Positions 22,561 to 24,014 of a stretch of DNA of 24,014 nucleotides are shown piece after piece. This DNA is from Planctomycetota bacterium (GTDB lineage Bacteria; Planctomycetota; Planctomycetia; Pirellulales; Pirellulaceae). The stretch is from assembly GCA_026692885.1 (NCBI GenBank), contig JAPLNJ010000768.1:1-24014 (forward strand). The letters are read 5' to 3'. The position numbers and the translations under genes were made by a program. Numbering within the stretch: position 1 is the first letter of the stretch; each line of letters starts with the position of its first letter. Under the pieces are notes generated by a model, which was not told the DNA's origin, did not search any database, and saw only the letters and a list, made by a program, of their open reading frames with translations.

Positions 22561-24014
22561 ATGCTCGACACCGACACCAAACGCCGCATCGACACCGCCC
22601 GCGACATCCTCGTCGGCAAAGTGCCCGACCCTAAGAGTCAGGTCGAGCAGATCACCATCGCTTTGATCTACAAGTTCATGGACGACATGGACGCCGAGAG
22701 CGAGGAGTTCGGCGGGAAACGCAAGTTCTTCGCCAAGGCGTTTGCCCGCTACGGCTGGGCCAAGCTCATGCGCTCTGGACTGGGCGGCCACGAGACTCTG
22801 AACCTCTACGCCGAGGCCATCGCCAAGATGCCGGAGAACCCCGGTATTCCGCTGCTGTTCCGCAACATCTTCAAGAACGCCTATCTGCCCTACCGCGACC
22901 CTGAAACGCTCAAGATGTTCCTGAAGGTCATCGACGAGTTCAACTACGACCATAGCGAACGGCTCGGTGACGCCTTCGAGTATCTGCTGTCCGTGCTCGG
23001 CTCCCAGGGCCAGGCCGGGCAGTTTCGCACCCCGCGCCACATCATCGATTTCATGGTCGAAATCATCGATCCGAAGAAGACCGAGACCGTGCTCGACCAA
23101 GCCTGCGGCACCGCCGGGTTCCTGATCTCGTCCTACAAGCACATCCTCAAGGCCAACACCGACGCCAAGGGCAACAGTACCCTGACTCCGGATGAAAAGG
23201 GCCGCCTTGCGCAGAACTTCAAGGGCTACGACATCTCGCCCGACATGGTGCGCCTGTCGCTGGTCAATATGTACCTGCACGGCTTCGTCGACCCGCACAT
23301 CTACGAGTACGACACGTTGACCAGCCAGGACCGGTGGAACGAGTACGCCGACGTGATCCTCGCCAATCCGCCCTTCATGTCGCCGAAGGGGGGTATCAAG
23401 CCGCACAACCGCTTCTCGGTGCAGTCCAAACGCAGCGAGGTGCTGTTCGTGGACTACATGGCCGAGCATCTGACGCCCACGGGGCGCGCCGGCATCATCG
23501 TGCCTGAGGGGATCATCTTTCAGAGCCAGACCGCCTACAAACAACTGCGCAAAATGCTGGTGGAGGAGTATCTGGTCGCCGTCGTCTCGCTGCCGGCGGG
23601 CGTGTTCAATCCCTATTCCGGCGTCAAGACCACGATCCTGATCCTCGACAAGACACTGGCCAAGAAGACCGGCACCATCGCCTTTTTCAAGGTTGAGAAC
23701 GACGGTTTCGGACTCGGCGCCCAGCGGCGCGAGCTTAACAAGAACGACCTGCCGCAGGCCCGGGCCGAGATCGCCAAATGCCTGCGCCGCCTGCGGGCGG
23801 GGAAGTCCGTCGGCGACTTCCAGCCCACGCTTGGCCTCATTGTGGAGAAGGAGAAGATCGCTGCGAACGGGGACTACAATCTGAGCGGGGAGCGGTATCG
23901 GGAGGGGGCAGCGCAGCGGCACGTCTTTCCGTTGGTGCGGATCGGCGATATATGCACGATCAACCCTCGCAAAAGCCAGTTGGACGATTTATCTCCCGAT
24001 ACGCTTGTTTCGTT
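22561..24014 (+). CDS. hsdM: Type I methylase HsdM, running into a specificity domain, cut by the window end
   Basis: An N6-adenine DNA methylase subunit, partial: 484 codons are visible and the frame is open at 24014. Motifs: GQFRTPRHIIDFMV (helical-to-catalytic transition), SAM-binding motif I DQACGTAGFL (179-188) and catalytic NPPF (269-272), then VPEGIIF and LPAGVFNPYSGVKT. After the normal HsdM end (residues up to about 450) the frame continues as PLVRIGDICTINPRKSQL (457-474), which is how an HsdS target-recognition domain begins. This suggests a fused methylase-specificity polypeptide. AAAGGA at 22551-22556 is the ribosome site, overlapping the hsdR stop, so R and M are co-transcribed. 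The long open frame on the opposite strand is a shadow. Confidence 0.9.
   Translation, partial: MLDTDTKRRIDTARDILVGKVPDPKSQVEQITIALIYKFMDDMDAESEEFGGKRKFFAKAFARYGWAKLMRSGLGGHETLNLYAEAIAKMPENPGIPLLFRNIFKNAYLPYRDPETLKMFLKVIDEFNYDHSERLGDAFEYLLSVLGSQGQAGQFRTPRHIIDFMVEIIDPKKTETVLDQACGTAGFLISSYKHILKANTDAKGNSTLTPDEKGRLAQNFKGYDISPDMVRLSLVNMYLHGFVDPHIYEYDTLTSQDRWNEYADVILANPPFMSPKGGIKPHNRFSVQSKRSEVLFVDYMAEHLTPTGRAGIIVPEGIIFQSQTAYKQLRKMLVEEYLVAVVSLPAGVFNPYSGVKTTILILDKTLAKKTGTIAFFKVENDGFGLGAQRRELNKNDLPQARAEIAKCLRRLRAGKSVGDFQPTLGLIVEKEKIAANGDYNLSGERYREGAAQRHVFPLVRIGDICTINPRKSQLDDLSPDTLVS

Noticed and set aside
22549..23922. 457-codon minus-strand open frame
   Set aside because: It is fully antisense to hsdM, which has clear catalytic motifs; the minus frame has no family features.

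Overview
The window looks like chromosomal DNA of a member of the Planctomycetota, Pirellulales- or Gemmatales-like. No marker gene proves this. The inference rests on a GC-rich sequence and on families typical of that phylum: a DUF1559 pseudopilin-like protein, a LamG/DUF1080/glycosidase fusion, a SUMF1-sialidase fusion, an adjacent TPR and CRTAC1 (FG-GAP/ASPIC-UnbV) pair, parallel beta-helix and Gfo/Idh/MocA remnants, and abundant palindromic intergenic repeats.

Layout. 1-779 has no credible gene; it is a mosaic of nested palindromes, most of it inside a segment bounded by 30-bp inverted repeats (181-690). 780-7062 holds two large secreted carbohydrate-active proteins, separated by a 113-bp palindromic repeat; the second (SUMF1-sialidase) is frameshifted by an imperfect 34-bp tandem duplication. 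7297-7926 is a TRIC-family membrane protein. 7992-11160 on the minus strand is a TPR protein followed, with a 26-bp overlap, by a CRTAC1-type protein; its start lies in five 17-bp tandem repeats. 11307-13084 is a DUF1559 protein and a small lipoprotein. 13230-15834 mixes gene fragments (a Gfo/Idh C-terminus, a minus-strand scrap, a beta-helix C-terminal part) around one intact gene, a Tat-type exported protein made of two Cys-rich DUF1284-like halves.

15948-24014 is a defence island on the plus strand. An AAA/OLD-like ATPase, a TOPRIM/DUF4435-like protein and a DUF262 (GmrSD-like) protein follow one another with stop/start overlaps or very short gaps, then come a type I restriction HsdR and a HsdM that appears to run into a specificity domain at the window edge. 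The ATPase has an in-frame TAA, after which the same frame continues for 68 codons to the TGA that overlaps the next start. The TOPRIM-like gene is frameshifted by an exact 19-bp tandem duplication. Restoring both gives a clean ATPase + TOPRIM-nuclease pair in the style of PARIS or other OLD-like systems, with DUF262 as a third component. This cassette is the best candidate for a less-described system here, although this copy looks inactivated, phase-variable or mis-assembled.

Three otherwise well-preserved genes carry a single lesion each. Two of these are tandem duplications whose length is not a multiple of three. Either replication slippage is frequent in this genome or the assembly has collapsed variants; read-level data would decide.
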